Assembly: GCA_022559845.1 (NCBI GenBank)
Contig: CM040124.1
Location: forward strand, 74,113,491 to 74,177,490
Direction: 5' to 3'
Length of the DNA stretch: 64,000 bases
From: Amorphophallus konjac
Lineage: Eukaryota > Streptophyta > Magnoliopsida > Alismatales > Araceae
Within the stretch, counting starts at the first letter, position 1; each line of letters opens with the position of its first letter. Shown one piece after another: positions 24,201 to 39,300 of this stretch. Below the pieces are notes generated by a model. That model was not told the origin of the DNA, made no database searches, and saw only the letters and a program-made list of their open reading frames with translations. The translations under genes were made by a program, and so were the position numbers.

Positions 24201-27200
24201 GATAGAGGCTAAAGGTTTTCTTTGATAGTTAATTAAAGGTGATTAGACTTTAGGCTAATGTAAATTAACACCAACTCTGGTTGGTGGGGAAAGGTCCAAC
24301 ACCTAAACCTAAATCGTCTGATAAACTCAAAACCGCGATATAAATAATGCAAATAAACATGGTGATGATATGCCAATATTTTAAATTTAATTCATCATCT
24401 GTGTGTCCGCATTTTTTTGCAGTCGAACAGAGGCTTTCATTTATTTTATTTGAATATATCCTTTTTTACAGATAAGGGTATCGATGAGTACATATTCCTT
24501 ACAAAAAAATATTTCTTGGTGTTTGTTGCTTTGTGTTATATGTTTCGTATTAGGAGAATATTTCTATTTTTACAGTGGTGCTTCTGATCTTTAGGTACCG
24601 GCTTACGGAAGAGAAAGCAGAGTGGATAATTTATTTGACAGATGTTGGTCAACAACAGCACTTTGACATGGTATTCAGTGTATGTATCATGCACTTCAAC
24701 TTTTTGACATGTATCATGTATTTCATTCAGCGTATGTATCACGTACCTAATTTTTTTGATGCTGCCCTGTGTTACGTTGATTTATAGAGAAGTGACATTT
24801 TTCCCTATAGGCATAAACTTGCCTTTGCTTTTATACAACCTCTGCTTTTCCTGAGTGTTAGGAAGAAATGTGTTTTGTGATATTAATTTCAGGCAGCAAG
24901 ACGAGCTGGGTGGCTTCCAGATCCTCAGAGCAATTTATACCCCAAAACAAACCATGTCGGTTTTGGTATTGTTCTTGGTGCAGATGGCAAGCGATTTCGC
25001 ACTCGCAGCTCTGAAGTTGTTCGATTAGTTGATTTACTTGATGAAGCAAAAAATCGCTGCAAGAACGAACTCCATCAGCGTCTTGAGAATAATGGTAAGC
25101 ATTTGCCTCTAGAAAAGCATGAGTATTGGTATTGAAGATCATACTTACTGGTTTCCTGGGAAAATAATTACTAAGCAATCTATGGGTGGATAAGCATTCA
25201 GATTTTTTTTGAAAAAGTGGATGGTAGCACAATATTCATTAATTGAAAAAGAAATGTTAATAGTAAAGACTTTCCAAAAAGAAGCCACTATAAGAAAAGT
25301 GACATTAATGCAGGTGGATGTTTTGGTTGAGAAATTCTTGCACAGTTGACTACATTATTGTGCCAATCAAAGGGCTGAATGGTAGATATGGGTATGGCCG
25401 TGGGTGTCCATATGGGGGAAGGACCTGAGCCCTGAGGAAGGTTTGCCCTCTCGTATCACTTTCTCTGTGCTGACAAGCAATTAGGGTGAGGTGAAATAGA
25501 TGTTGAAGGGGAGCTGAAAATTGAAGGAATCAGATGTCTGGCTTTGGAGAATGGTGAAATGCAAGAAATAAGGAGCGGGAAAGCTTCAGTCATTCTTCGT
25601 TTATCTGGATAGACTGCCTGATTGAGAAGTAATTGAGCTAGGTGGAAAACAAAGGTTGAGGCCCCAACCTCGAAGTAATTTTTGGGAATAAAAAGGCTAG
25701 AATTATCTATGGGGGAATGGTGGGATTCAGCAAAATTCTAAAACGATGGGGCAGATGAGAAGGATGGAGAACAAATTAGTTGTAGAGGCTGTGCAGTTGA
25801 ATATCCATGTGGGAAGGTTCTGAGCATTTCAGGATCATAAATGGTCTGAGACTCTGAGGCAGAGAAGATGTTAATTATCCAGTCTTCATAGCAGGCAATA
25901 TAGCCTATAAAGGGTTTTACTCTGAATGGGCCCTTCATCCAAACAGGAGGGTGGGAATCCAATGACAATATTTTTTCTTGGATTACCCTTTTTTTCATTT
26001 CCTGGGGACAAACCTACTGCCACCCCTTTCTCAGTTATTCTTGAAGCTGCTTTGTATTTTCTGTTTTTTGAGAAGAGGCATAGTGGGTTTCTCTGGGAGG
26101 ATTCATTTATGCCTTCTACATTTTCTTTTCTCAACTGGACTGCATTTCAATGATGTGGTTTTTATAAAATGAGAGTTGTATGATCCCACTTCTGTCTGAT
26201 GAAGTGTATCTTAAGGCTAATGTGTTCTTGCTGCTTTGTTAGGTAAACTTGAAGAGTGGCCAGAACAGGAGCTTGAGAGGACTGCCGAAGCAATTGGTTA
26301 TGGTGCTGTCAAGTAAGACATCCTCACTTTTTGCATTTTTCCTTCCTGCTTTATAATCTCTTGATAGTATTGGCTTAGTTTGCAATATGACTTGAATTTT
26401 ATAACAATCTGCCTTGACTCTTTTATTGGAGATTCCTCCCCTCTTTCCCCCCACCTGAAAGATAGATGCATTCATTTTCAAGTGCAATGTATTATGTGTG
26501 AACTTGAGGTGTATTACATAATGTGCTGCAATGAGACAAAGCCCTGGTTTCAATTCAGAATAAATAGTAAATAAGTGAATGAGAGCTTAATAAGGACAGA
26601 ATAGAGCTTGTAGTCTTTTTGATCAAACAAAACCAAGAATAAAGCTTAAATCTGAGCTATGTTCTATTACCAATGTTTTGGTTTTGCAAGTCTGCCAGGG
26701 AGGTTGAATAGCTATATTGAAGAGAGAAATTATTCCAGCTATCTCCTGAATACAATATGTTTTGCCATCCATCCGCAGACCAACCCATACCCCTGAATCT
26801 AAAAGTAGGTACTGACCAGTTACCACTGTGATCCCCGCCAGCGTAGTGCCAAACGGGTACCACACAGTCATGAACATGGTAGAGAGTATCAGCATCTAAA
26901 GACATGACATTACCCATTCCTCTGCATTTGAATGAAACATACATACATACGCAACATGAACAGTAAACCAACAGAACCGTTTCCATTCATAGTTGTGCAT
27001 ACACATTGGTATATAAAGCCCTACACTGGGCAACTGAACAAATACATCAAGAAGGCCCAAAAGCCAACCCGCTTACCACCACAGAACACTTCAACCAGCG
27101 CAAACACTGCAAGCTCCCAAATACTCTACTCGACAACGCCAACTGCCGTGCCCAGGAACTTACTGATCCGCACCTAAAAAGGAGGGTAAAGATCTGTTTG

Positions 27201-27324
27201 AGTACAACGACTAAATAGGTGCCCAAATACAAAGCAACCCGTTCACCCTGCAGTAACCTATACTCAAACCCATCGTGAAATCTGTCAACTTGCATACAAA
27301 ACTAGCTCCTTGATTTCATGTCAT

Positions 27325-27373
<49 letters not shown>

Positions 27374-30300
27374 CAACTACTTGATTCATGAGATAAAATG
27401 AAGCGGAAAGATCTCGTAAGATAATCGGAACGTAAACTTAGATGGAACAGCAATGGGGGTGTCCCATACCACCGTCCAAGGTTGTTGAGGCCAAGGATAA
27501 ATATTATAAAACTACACATGGCATCTAAGATTAACATGGCAGAACATAAACTTGCAACATGCTTTTCATAATATGAACTTGAACTTGACTTGCAGTAAAG
27601 ACTTGAAACTTGCATCAACCAGAAACTTGACATTAAAGAATTCATGATCTTATAGTTGCTTATACCTTTACTTCTTCTACATTTTCATGTACATGTAAAA
27701 TGTACTATGTGAAATAGCTTATAAAGAGCAGCTAACATGCTGACTAGTAGGTCAACTACTTGTGCGTGATTTGCATTCCTTTCATAATTAAATTGTATAT
27801 AAAGCTCGTACCCACATCATCCACATATCAACCAGAGCAATCAGTCATAAAAACGTAACAAATCAAAGTTAAAATAGGAGGACTACTACCCCGGAAGAAG
27901 CGAGCTCTTATACTTGCATATCTACTCGACACCGGCGGATCCCGAGTGAGCATTAGTTGTGTACACAAATCGGAGGCCTATGCCTCACCCCGAACTTGCT
28001 ATGGGGATTTTCTCAGCCTGTCACGTAGGCCATGCCACACTCCCAGGCAGGAGATGTGTAGCATTTTCTTGCCCCACTGTCCTGAGGTCACGACCCGGTG
28101 TGGACGTTACACCGACTGCCCTACCCACTCAAACATAGTCCGAAAATGTGGGATGTCAAATAAAGAGAAAGCATGGCCCAAAGGGTGTAACATGATTCAA
28201 GATTGGTGGATATCATGACAAAGATATGGACCTCCTGTCCAGATGGATTGAACCTTATGAATTAGAATTATATACATACGTGGTAGGTAAATATAATGAC
28301 CTATATTGTAACGACCCAAGATCCGGATACCGGAAAGGACCTGATACCATTCGAATCTTGGTCCGCCGCCCACGAGCCGGAGGGCTCGGAAGGGCTAAAG
28401 GATGTGTGTGAGTGGAAGTATACAGGAATAAGAAGTAAAGCAGGAATAACAAGAATATAACAATTAAATAAACTAACTACAGAGTCCAGTCCAAAAAGTA
28501 CAGTCTATAGAAATAAAACGTACCCAATGTCGAGTGAACACTCGGCCCGGCGAGCTGGCAACTACGAACCTCCGCGTTGCATCTCCGAACCTCGAGGAGG
28601 AACCGTCACACATGAAAAGCAAGGGTGAATCTCGTCTCACTGGCTCAGTAAGGGTCCTGCGGAAGCCCAACCGTAAATAACGGCGGTAGCGGAAAGCAGC
28701 AACAACAGCAGGAACGACAAACACGGTGGCTGGTAAAACCTCGGCTCTACAGCCTACTGTATCGGGAAACACACCCCGATCTCATAGTCGGGGGACCACC
28801 GGACTAACTGGAAAATCCTGGCTACGCCACCAGAAGAAACACCAGGACAACGCTATTGCGGAGGCCTGTCCTCGCTGACTAAGGCCTGGCCCAAGACCAC
28901 GCGGTCTGGGAACACGGTGCCGTCTAGGGAAAAACCCTCGATAACGCTATCGGAAACCCTAGACCTCGGTGTCGGGAAACGCCCAGAAACTACCGAAAAA
29001 CACGGGAAAACCCATCTCGTGTGACAGGAGTACTGTCCACTAGAAGCAAGGCCGGATGCGTCCACTGACGTCTTAGTCCGCGCCTCAGGTGTCTCCCTCG
29101 CCCCAGGCGGAAACCTGAGACACCGTACTAGTAACCACAAAACAAGGGTCTAGTCGGGGTCGTGCTCGTCAGCACGCGTCCGAAGTCCCCGACCATGTGT
29201 GCACACACTGACTGACTGCACGTGTCAGGCCGGTTTTCCTCTCGTCCCAGACTCGAGCCGCTACAGGGGAGGCCCTACGGTAACCAGCCTAAAAATCGTC
29301 TCACACTCGGGTGTAGCTCTCCATCTACTCCCTGGTGGGTATGCACGCAAAGGCAAGCTACGACTAGTGGGGGCTCACTGAGTAGCAAACGACTCTCGGA
29401 AGAACCCACGGAATACAGACAAGCTACGCATGAGCCCGTCATAAATTAGCTCGGAAAACAGGTGGCGCGATGCCACCGGACTCTGGGCAGTCCACTAAAC
29501 CTATTAAACCCAACGGCCCTTGAGTCACAAGACTCGGGTCAAGGCCGTTGCACAGGACATCCCCAGGCCGTCAATCTGGCCTACCCCTAGGTCAGAAGCC
29601 ACGGTAAAATAATCCTCAAGGTGGCCCACGACCGCCGAGTTAATCCCTTCCAAAGGGAAGCTAAGAAACCCTCCAGCCCCAGGCTGGGTAATTGGACTCG
29701 CAGTCCACAGGCCATACGCATGGCCCACACGGAAACCGCTTTCTGGAGAAGCTCACGGCGTGCGGGAATAGCCCTCCACACTCATGCCGATATACGGTGA
29801 CTCGATCCAGCGTAACACGGAAAGCCCGAACCATAAGAGGGTCACCCGGACCCTTAAAACTCGCGGGCACGCTAATCGAGGTAAAACGGTACCTTCGGAC
29901 ACCCAAAAATACGGTCACGGTACCCACGGGGTGTCCGGGACATCCACGGATAGGCCTGTCATTGGGTCTCAATCGGACCGACCGGGAGCCAAAACGGGCG
30001 AGACGGGTGCAGTTCGGTCGACCTACCCAGTTGGGCCGGTCGACCAACGCACCCTGTGCCGGTCGACCGGTGCGACCAGGCGGCGTCAACGCAACGCACG
30101 CTGCAATCGGTCGACCGGCGCTCAGCGGTCGGTCGACCGAAATCCACAGTGCACCCCCGTTCGCTGCGGGCCGTTCGGTCGGCCGACCACAACCGGTCGG
30201 TCGATAGAATACGGCGACCAGGGGCTCGGTTTCCATGCCCACTCGACTCCAGTCGAGGGGGAAAACAACGGGGATCATTCCTCGGGTCCCAAAACCCAAA

Positions 30301-33300
30301 AATGGAGGGAAGAAAGCGGGAAAACCTCGCTCGATCCGACGAATCCGTCGCACGCCTTAGAAACATGGTTTTAACCCCCCGGCGTGAATAAACCCACACT
30401 CGGCTCACCACGGGCTACCAAACTCGCGAAAAATGAACTACAGGGGTTAAGGATCCATCCCTCTACCTTCACCGAAGATTTCACGCGTCGAGATCGCCGT
30501 TCCGTTGCGAAACGCCGTTCGAATGCCGCCGGGTTCACGAACGAACCGCCGCGCCTCCACCGCCATGTTTCACGCTCCATCCTCGCCGCTCCCCGCCCCA
30601 CGAGCCTCGCCGCCTCGCCCCCGCCTTCCTCCGTCGGCCGTCGGAGAAGAGAGGGAGAGAGAGAGAGAACGTGAGAGGGAGAGGGAGAGAATGAGAGATG
30701 GGAAGAGAGAGGGGGGTGAGGATTGGTTTAAATAGAAAAACCAACGGGGGATTTTCGCAATCCAGAAAATACAAAAATTGGGAAAAATATTCCCCACGAT
30801 TTCGGAAAACGCACAAGGCGCCTGCAACATCCCGGAGCCCGACAACACATCGGTTCATCCTACACAGGATTCCGAAGGTTCGTCAGACACAAATCCACGT
30901 AAAGCCCAAAACACGTTCCGGGACTCAACGACGCTTCGAACTCACGGATCCTGATCCGGAAAAACGAAAAATTTTCAGGGGTGTTACATATATACCTTGT
31001 TTCATTTAACTTGCAAAATAAGCACATGCATGACTTGTCTTATTCAATCATCTTACAGTGAACACAGAAGCGTAACTTGTCTTGTTCATCTGGCTTACAA
31101 AATGCTTACATGCTTAACTTGTCTTAAAAGAATCTTCATAAATCATGACAGAAGAGTTCGTACAAGATCAGAGAATTGGCTTAAGAGGATCATGGTTTCT
31201 ACATGGGGTCATTTGGTAGATTACAAGATCATAGAACTTAAATCGATCAAAGGTTAGGCTTAAAGGTGGCATGCATGGCTTGCATTTAAGGAACCTACCT
31301 CTGTTAAGAAGCAACCAATCTCAGAATTAACTCCTCTGAGCTCTACTCCTCGAGAAAGCTAAGAGAGAAGATACATTGTAGAGTTTAGATGAATGTGGAA
31401 ATCCTGAAAAGCAAGGAGTTAGAATATGGTCTTGAGGTTTAGGAAGTACTTGCCAGGTGAAGATATCCGAGAGAGAAAGAAGAAATCAGGGAGGGTTACG
31501 ATCATGCTATAAAGAAGATAAGAATAGGAGAATGATGGCTATAAATGGATTGTAGGAGATTATTTCTTTAACTATATTCTCTTTGTAGAAATTTTCTATG
31601 CTAAAATTACGATCTCCACTTGTCATATTTGCTCTTACACTTGCCATGCATTTTAACACTTGGCATACATACCCTCAGCTGTCGCCAAGTCGTACTAACA
31701 TCAGTCATATATTGCAATCCACCTGTCATAACCACTGAACTAATCTCATAAAATCCGATGTTAATATTAAATTTTCCCAACACCTTTATCCATCGTCTAA
31801 ATTCGTAAAGTCTAAGTCCTTTGTTCGTTTTGCATCGCCCAAGTTCACCGCCTACTTCAGCATCGTCTACCTATATCATCCCACTTATGCTATGGTTACT
31901 GTTTGTCGTCTAAGTTCTCAAGTTAGCAGCTACATCGTCTACTTCCTTCCACCTAGGTGATCTATCGTCTATCTTCCAACATGTAGGCGGCCCATCGTCT
32001 ATCTTACTCGGTCTACCCCTTCCAACTTAGGTGACACATCTCCTAACCTTCTGTCTACCTTTACAACTACGGTGATTTATCATCTAACCTATCAAACTTA
32101 GGCGATTCTTCGCCTAACTCTTATCGGCTGTTTCCGTATCATCTAATTTCTGTTGTCTAAATGGCCTATTCAACTGAGTGTTCTATCTAATGGGTTCCTG
32201 AAGGGGAAATCTAATACGTATAAGTATAAATAAGTATATCTTCAACTTTGTATCATGGGATTTTATGTGCTTTAAATTCTTGAAATTTCAGGATGTTACA
32301 ATTCTGTTAGGGGTGCAAATGAGCCGAGCCTAGCCGAGTATTACTCAGCCCAAACTCAGCTAAAGTTGAGCTCGAACTCGACTCGAACTCATCCGAGTAG
32401 GTAGAACGGTCGTTCGAACTCTGCTCATTTAAATGCTCGACAAATTTGAGTTCAAGCCAAGCTGAGAGCCCAACTCGCTTGCTAAAACCGAGTTCAAGCC
32501 AAGCCCAGTGCCAAACGGGCTCACGAAAAGCAGATTCCGAGTTATAAAACATTTGATTTTTAATATAGCTTCTCATTGACTTTTAAGCCTAAAATAATGG
32601 CCATTTAATGCTTGCGCTCAACCGAGTTATGTGGTGATAGCATTGGGAAGATGGGCGAGGGAGCCACATTTATAAACCTTCTGGAGCAGCTCTTCCCCAG
32701 GAAATCAGATATGGGATTATCCTGGGGAGCATTGCGCCACCCCTACGCTGCAGCAGAATTCAAACCAATATTTTTTTGGCTGGTAAAACTCATGAATATA
32801 TATTAATTACTTATGAAGTTTTAAATTTTTATGGTTATATTTATATCTTAAAATAACTAAAGGATTTAACTGAGCTCGTTTGCAAACATAAACAAGTTGA
32901 GCCAAGTTCTCATTGAGTTCTCTAGCGAGCTGTTTGCAAGTGTATGAGCTCGTTTGCAAACATAAACAAGTTGAGCCGAGTTCTCATTGAGTTCTCTAGC
33001 GAGCTGTTCGCAAGCGTATTGGTTCATTTGCATCCCTAACCACTGTCACCAACTCTGGTTAAATAGTTTCTATATATTTCAGGAATTCAATATTCAAGGT
33101 TGTGGTCAGTGGGGGCAAGTTTGCATATGTTATATAGCTGAACCAGCAGTGCAGTCCAAATCTTTTGTCGGAGCCAAGCTTGGAATGGTTGGCATAGGTC
33201 GGCCGCCAGGCCTGTGGGCCCCAGATTTGGATCCCAGAAAAAGACTCTGATGATTAAATCAATAAACTCACGCAAGAGTAGTAAGAAATCATGTACCTCC

Positions 33301-36300
33301 CAAAGGAAGCTTTCCTCTTTACCTATATGCTGCTGGGAGGGGGTTAAGGATGAAGCAGTATTTTGTGGTATGGGACTATTCTAGGGAATGAAGAGGAGAT
33401 GCCACATGTTTGGGGCTTTGAGCCCTGGGTCAACTGGGTCGACAAACATTTATGGGCTGAGCATCTGTCTGTCCGCCGGGCTGCTGGATGGTGGGCCAAT
33501 GACAGTTAGACCTTGATGGGCTCATGCATTGAGGACTGCTCGGGTGGATCTTTTACTGGGCTGAGCTTTGCATCCTATTCATTTTTCTCAATATAGAGTC
33601 GGATCCTCATCAATTGCCATTTTTTTTTCTTTGGGGGGTGGGGGGTGGGGGATGCCTTCATCAGGTGGGAAGGATGCCCCTCACATTGCTCCAAGGAGAC
33701 CCTTGTCTTCATTGTTGGTGACTTCTCTTTTACTTTGTTGGCATTGATGGGTCGATAATTTAGTTGGAAGAGGCAATATGCAGATGCTTGCAGGTGTCCC
33801 CAGACACAGATGGTGATTGCTGTAATGAGGCTGATGCAGGCATCAACTAATGAGCAAAAAAAGGACTTCAAGAGGGCAAATCACTGACTCATAGATATAC
33901 TTTTCCCTTGCAAGCCCCTCCATGTTGCCAAGAAAGTCAACTCTCTTTAATTCTCCGAGAACAATACTCCCAACGAAAGACCATAGCCCGTGGTGTCGAG
34001 CACAATAGTGTTGAGCAAGTGCCCTCTGAATTATTACTTTTATTATTATTATTATTTCTGGTGGAGCGAGGGACAGTCAGGCATCTCCACCACCATTGCA
34101 TCTCCCTGTCCCTTGGGTGCTGCATCAACTGACCATCTCATCTTTTGTCCTCTCTCCCCATGGCTCTGCCTCCTCCCTTATCTACGGTGTGAACACAGGA
34201 ACATTAGACTAATTGAATCCTCTGTTTACCCATTATTCAGAAGGACAAACAGAGAAGGGTGAGGTCAGAGTGGCTAAAATGCAATGCTCTGTTGCTTATC
34301 ACATGTATGCTTTCAGAATAACTACTGGGACAAGCAAACAGAAGTTTAGAATAGCAAGTGGCAAAGCCAAACCAATACGAGAGTAGCTTTTAGAGGATTC
34401 ATATCTAAGTCCAACAGTATTCTTCATTTTCTCTTTCCTGAATCTGAACCGGGCCAAATGATATAAAAGTGGAAGCTCTTTCATAATGCCGTGACAGCAA
34501 GAAATAAGATATAGTGTTGCCCTGTTTACAACTAGACGTTATTCTTTCCATCTGGACAATGTGGTCATGTTTATTGTTTAGTGAAGCATTACTCGGTCTT
34601 GAATAGTTTCATTCTAATCTGTGTAATTGTATTCGTAACAGGTATGCAGATCTGAAGAACAATAGGCTTACAAATTATACATTTAGTTTTGACCAGATGC
34701 TCAATGATAAGGTTAGATCTGTTTCTGGCTATGTGACTAATACTGTCTTCTCTTTTCTCTCTATTTGCAGTCTAAATAGTGTCTGAAGCCCCACAGAACC
34801 TACAGCCATTAGCTTCAACTGTGCCTCTGACACATCTGTTTGGCATACAATTGAGAAAATAGCTCCACGACGTAGACTGTTGCTATCCGCATAAAGATAT
34901 TTCTGTATATGAGAAAATGAAAAAGTCACAATGTGTATTTGAATATTAAAAATATGAAATGGAATACTAACCAGTTAGACTTTGATTCAGACAATCAAAG
35001 ATAGAAAACTAAAAGCATGTGCATATTCTGCATGGGAAGTCTGAAAAGATCTCTCTTACTGAGCAAAATTGTTTATAGATTTGTTTTCCAAACTTTATTT
35101 TTAAGTTAAGATTTTATGGTTTTCTGGGAATTGCTCAAAAATAACTACAGGAAAGATCTTATTGAGGAGCTGGTGCAGCTCTGAAAAAAAGTTTTGCAGA
35201 AACCAGATAATTTAGTTAACTATCATTAAATATTTTGGTAGACTAGTAAATAATTGCCTGTGAAATTTTAAAAACATGTCTGTTGTTATGCACGATGTAA
35301 TATCATTGTTCATCTTCTATTTACTTTGACAATTAGGATGATCAAGTGCATCTGTCAATCCTAGAACAGAATCCTGGTATGGATATTGGCATGGCAAAAT
35401 GCTTTCTGGACATGGCTGCCTTATAATGTTGTTTGTCCACACAACTTGATGCATTTTCCAAAATGTTTGATTATGATGCACATACAGAAGTTTTTCATAG
35501 TCAGATTTGGTTACATCTTGTAACTCGTAAACTAAGAGGGTCAAAGTGGATTCAGCTCAATGTTGCTCCAAGTCTCCTGTAACACATTCCATGTGTAATT
35601 TGTACGCAGTATAGAGTCTAGCGCCTGCTGTAATATAACTTCGATAATTGATTGAATGAAAGAATTTGAAGTTGGAAGGAAAACATGACTCGCTAAGAAC
35701 TCTCTTGCACTTTTTCATGCAAACATGCCTATGTTTACCTTATGTACGTGATCTCCAGTAATGAACCCATGACCATCTGGCAATTGTCTTCATTTGCTGA
35801 ACCCAGATATCTTTACTCTCTCTCTCCCCCCTCTCTCTTTCACACACACACACAGACAAAAAGAGGACAAAGCACATTTATTTCTTCCCCTCTAGTTTTG
35901 TTATGTATGTCCCTGTGCCTGCCTGTATGTAATTTGTATTTAGTAAACTAAATGGGTAGGCATACATACAAACATACACACACACATACACACACACAGC
36001 CATTGTAATGAATCATTCTCCTCATACGTAGCTGGTGGGGGTGGGGGGAAGGAGAGAGATCACTCCATTTGACAAATAAGAGTGTCAGGGTGCTTGAGCT
36101 GACTTATTTTTAGCTGCTTTTGCCTAGGACCAGATCAGTTCCATGGCAGAGGTTGGATAGTAGGCCTACGCTTAGCCTGGACAATAAATGTGAAGCTGCT
36201 CTGGCCCATTTAATTTATTAGATATCATTCCTCTCAAGAAAAAGAGGAATTGTAGACATATTTTCATATTGTTATAATATCCATTTGTCATGTTGGCCAA

Positions 36301-39300
36301 TAAAGTAGGCCCTTTCTTGGCCCTTTGTTTAGATGGACCAAACTTTGGCCCACACTGTCCACAGGCCTATCGGTTGAACTTGAGATCCATGGACCGGTTT
36401 GACCAATTGACAGCAACATTTAATGGGGCACATGTTGCTTGCTCGCTCATTTTTTTTATTTCACGCATTGCTCTCTCTCTCTCTCTCTCTCTACCCCCAT
36501 GTTTCACACGCCGAATTTTGGATATCCATTTTGTTGGATAAATATGCGTATATTTCGGCATATTTGTTAATTCTGCACTTTTGATTTATCAGACGATTTA
36601 GGGTTCGTGTATTTGACCTTTCCCTACCGACCGGAGTCGGTGTTAATTTACATCGGTACAAGTCCGAACATCTTTAATTAACTGTCGAAGAACGTCTTTT
36701 GTCTCTATGCATTGTAAGTTGTAACATAAATGATCTTGATGATCGCCCATGACGGGTACATACTCTTGCAAAGAAATTTGAAGACTTTATTTTCTTGAAC
36801 ATATATAATTTGAATTACAATCGATCTTTCCAGACCTTTACATATGGTCCCAATTATGTAATTGGATCTTCGGAATTTCATCCGGTTACAACCAGAGCCT
36901 TTGAATTTGCTTCAGTCTGCATTTGGACTTTTAAATTTGCTTTCGTCCTGATCGGGCCATTACATTTACTTCTGTCCCCTGATCAGACGGTTGAATTCGA
37001 ATTCCATCACGATCGGACCGTTTGATCGTCAAGATGATCACTGTCGGTCTGTTGAATTTGCTTAATAATCATGGCTACCCTCTTGATTGTGATCGGACCC
37101 TTAAGTTGACTTGATGTCCATAAAAGACATTCCACCCAAGACGGGGTATATTTGTAATCTTTCTTTCGTCAGGGTATTTCTATAATTTTCTCAAAATATT
37201 GGGGTATTCTTGCTATTTCAGAAGAACTATGGACATTTTTCCCTTTCTGACCCTTTTTAGGTATTTTTGTAGTTTCTTACCCTATTTGCGTATTTCTGCA
37301 GTTTCTTACTATTTCTGGGTATTTCTGTAATTTCTTGACTTTTCAGAGATAGTCTCGTCACTTTTTGACTTCCTAGACATTCCTGTCATTTTTTGACTTT
37401 TCGAAGATAGCTCCATCACTTATTGAGTTCCTAGGCATTCATGTCACTTATTGACTTCTTGGGCATTCCTACTTTTCTTGACTTTTTGGTGATAGTCCCA
37501 TTACTTCTTGACTTTCTAGACATTCCGGTCATTTCTTAACTTTTTGAAAATAGCCTGTCACTTCTTGACTTCCTGGGCATTCCTATCATTTCTTTGACTT
37601 TTTGGGATATATTTGCAATTTTTTGGATTGTCTTGGACTCATCTGCCATTTCTTGACTTGTCAGGGTTTATTTGTAATTTCACTTATTTGAGTGTTCGGA
37701 CATGATGGCTCTTGGCCATGAAAAAGATACATAGATTTAGATGGTTAGCCATAAGCCGAATTCAGGAGAGTGCACACCGCTTCAGGGAAGTGGCGTGGTC
37801 CTGCTGTACCTGAGTCGTACAAAAGGCGCGAACCGAAACAAAGGCATTTTGATAATTCTTAGACAAGGGGCTTTATGTAATTTTCTCACAGGCACGCATG
37901 TTTTTTGCAATTTCCCACATTTCAAGGGTTTCTTTTTACACTTTCCCCACCATCAAGAGTATTTCTGTAATTTTTTACTCTTCAAAGATTTTTCTACAAT
38001 TTCCCACCTTTCAAGGGTTATTTCATAATTTCTAGACCTTTCAAGACCTTTCTATAGTTTTCCATCTCTTAAGGGCATTTCTACAATTTCCCACTTTTCA
38101 AAGGCTTGTCTGCAATTTGTCATCATCAAGGGACATTTCTACAATTTGCCATCATCAATAGAAATTCATGAGACTTGCAATTTCTTCCAGAATTTTAGTC
38201 ATTTTCGTAGGCCATTTGGCCATTTGATTGGGTGACATATTCCTTACGCTCACCACTACCCGGGAGGGGGGGTTTGAGGGTGGTGACCACACCCTCTTGC
38301 ACAGGCAGACTAGGCAAGGCTTCTCCTTGCACCGCCCTCCTCCTTCCTCAACTGCCTTGGTTTCCTCGTTGGAGTTTTGCTGTCTTCTTCTCTTCGTTGG
38401 AGTTCCATTCCTTTTATCTTGGCCACTCCATTCCTTTTATAGGCGTTGGGCAGTGGACCGGAGGTATGGTACCTCCAGTGGAGGCTTGGAACATCCCCCT
38501 CCAGTGGAAGTTGAACAGGTACACCTCCTCCCTTCTCTTCTTATTCTCTTTTTTTTTTCTTTTTTCTACTGCACTTGAAAGAGGGACCTTCCTCTGGTTG
38601 CAGTGCACCGGAGGGGGTGCCCCTCCGGTCTGCACAACCAGGGGAGGACCCCCTCCGTGCATCGGAGAGGGGGTCCCACCGCTTTTTCTTTTCTTTCTCT
38701 CTTTTCTTTTTTTTCTTTTTTCCTTTTTCATAAAATTTTAGGGTTCAGCAAATGCCCCTCACGGGATATCTATCAGAGCGAAGGCGATGGCAGACGGCCC
38801 GTGCATTTAACAATTTATAGCCCTTAGTCTTAATGACGTGGTAGGGAGTTTAAAGACAATGAGAAATAGCTCATGCACTTTAGCACTATTGCACTTTTAC
38901 CCCCGAGTCTTCATGACATGTCGGGGAGTTTGATTGAAGGCGATGCCAAACGGCCCATGCTTTTTGACCATGTGATATTTCCACCCCTTAATTCTTGCTA
39001 ATGTAACGGGGACTTTTGTCTCAATTCTCCCTTGGATAGACTTCTTCTGGGGACAATAGTCTGAGAGTGGGGCTGAAAGACATTGTGTGTTACTCCAATG
39101 CTTTCATATCGTGCGATGTCATCACCAATTCTGGGCAGCGTTTGTCATCGCAGTTTGGGTCAACGTCCAGTTCTATCGTGTTCTTTGCGCCGAGCCATCT
39201 GGCTTCTACTGTCTATTTGGTTGAACCAAATATTTCTCAACTCAGTAGTCCTTAGGACAAAATTCAGGAGAGCACACACCACTTCAGAGAAATGGCATGG

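Larger units (their letters stand above)
12660..24340 (-). repeat. Minus-strand family-A-like LTR, interrupted
   Basis: At its right end (24,240-24,330) is the reverse complement of the family A block (TTTATCAGACGATTTAGG and the 'ggtgttaatttac' stretch). Going left come about 34-bp units around 'gatccaatggtc' (23,600-24,010), cccctgttctgggtgaaatc units (23,290-23,500 continuing at 13,690-13,900), a 50-bp minisatellite (13,040-13,510) and a minus-strand TATA-like ccggctataaaaaag (about 13,005). Without the inserted DNA it is about 2.3 kb, like the other family A LTRs. Borders are approximate. Confidence 0.55.

Noticed and set aside
26640..26940. Minus-strand open frames containing [19 protein letters not shown]
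   Set aside because: Considered as a retrogene remnant, but two frames compete and I could match neither to a family; left as unassigned intron.
29661..30353. Long overlapping frames of up to 230 codons on both strands
   Set aside because: They lie inside a GC-rich solo LTR with palindromic words; open on both strands, no domain, no start context.
32612..32806. 64-codon frame inside the small hAT-like element
   Set aside because: Short, no recognisable domain, and within a non-autonomous element; treated as a chance frame.
35151..35184. Possible ArgRS exon after cag, reading [11 protein letters not shown]
   Set aside because: It ends in a stop at once, and the true segment (GNTAVYLL...NRDLKELIK) is found at 59,912 with matching phase.
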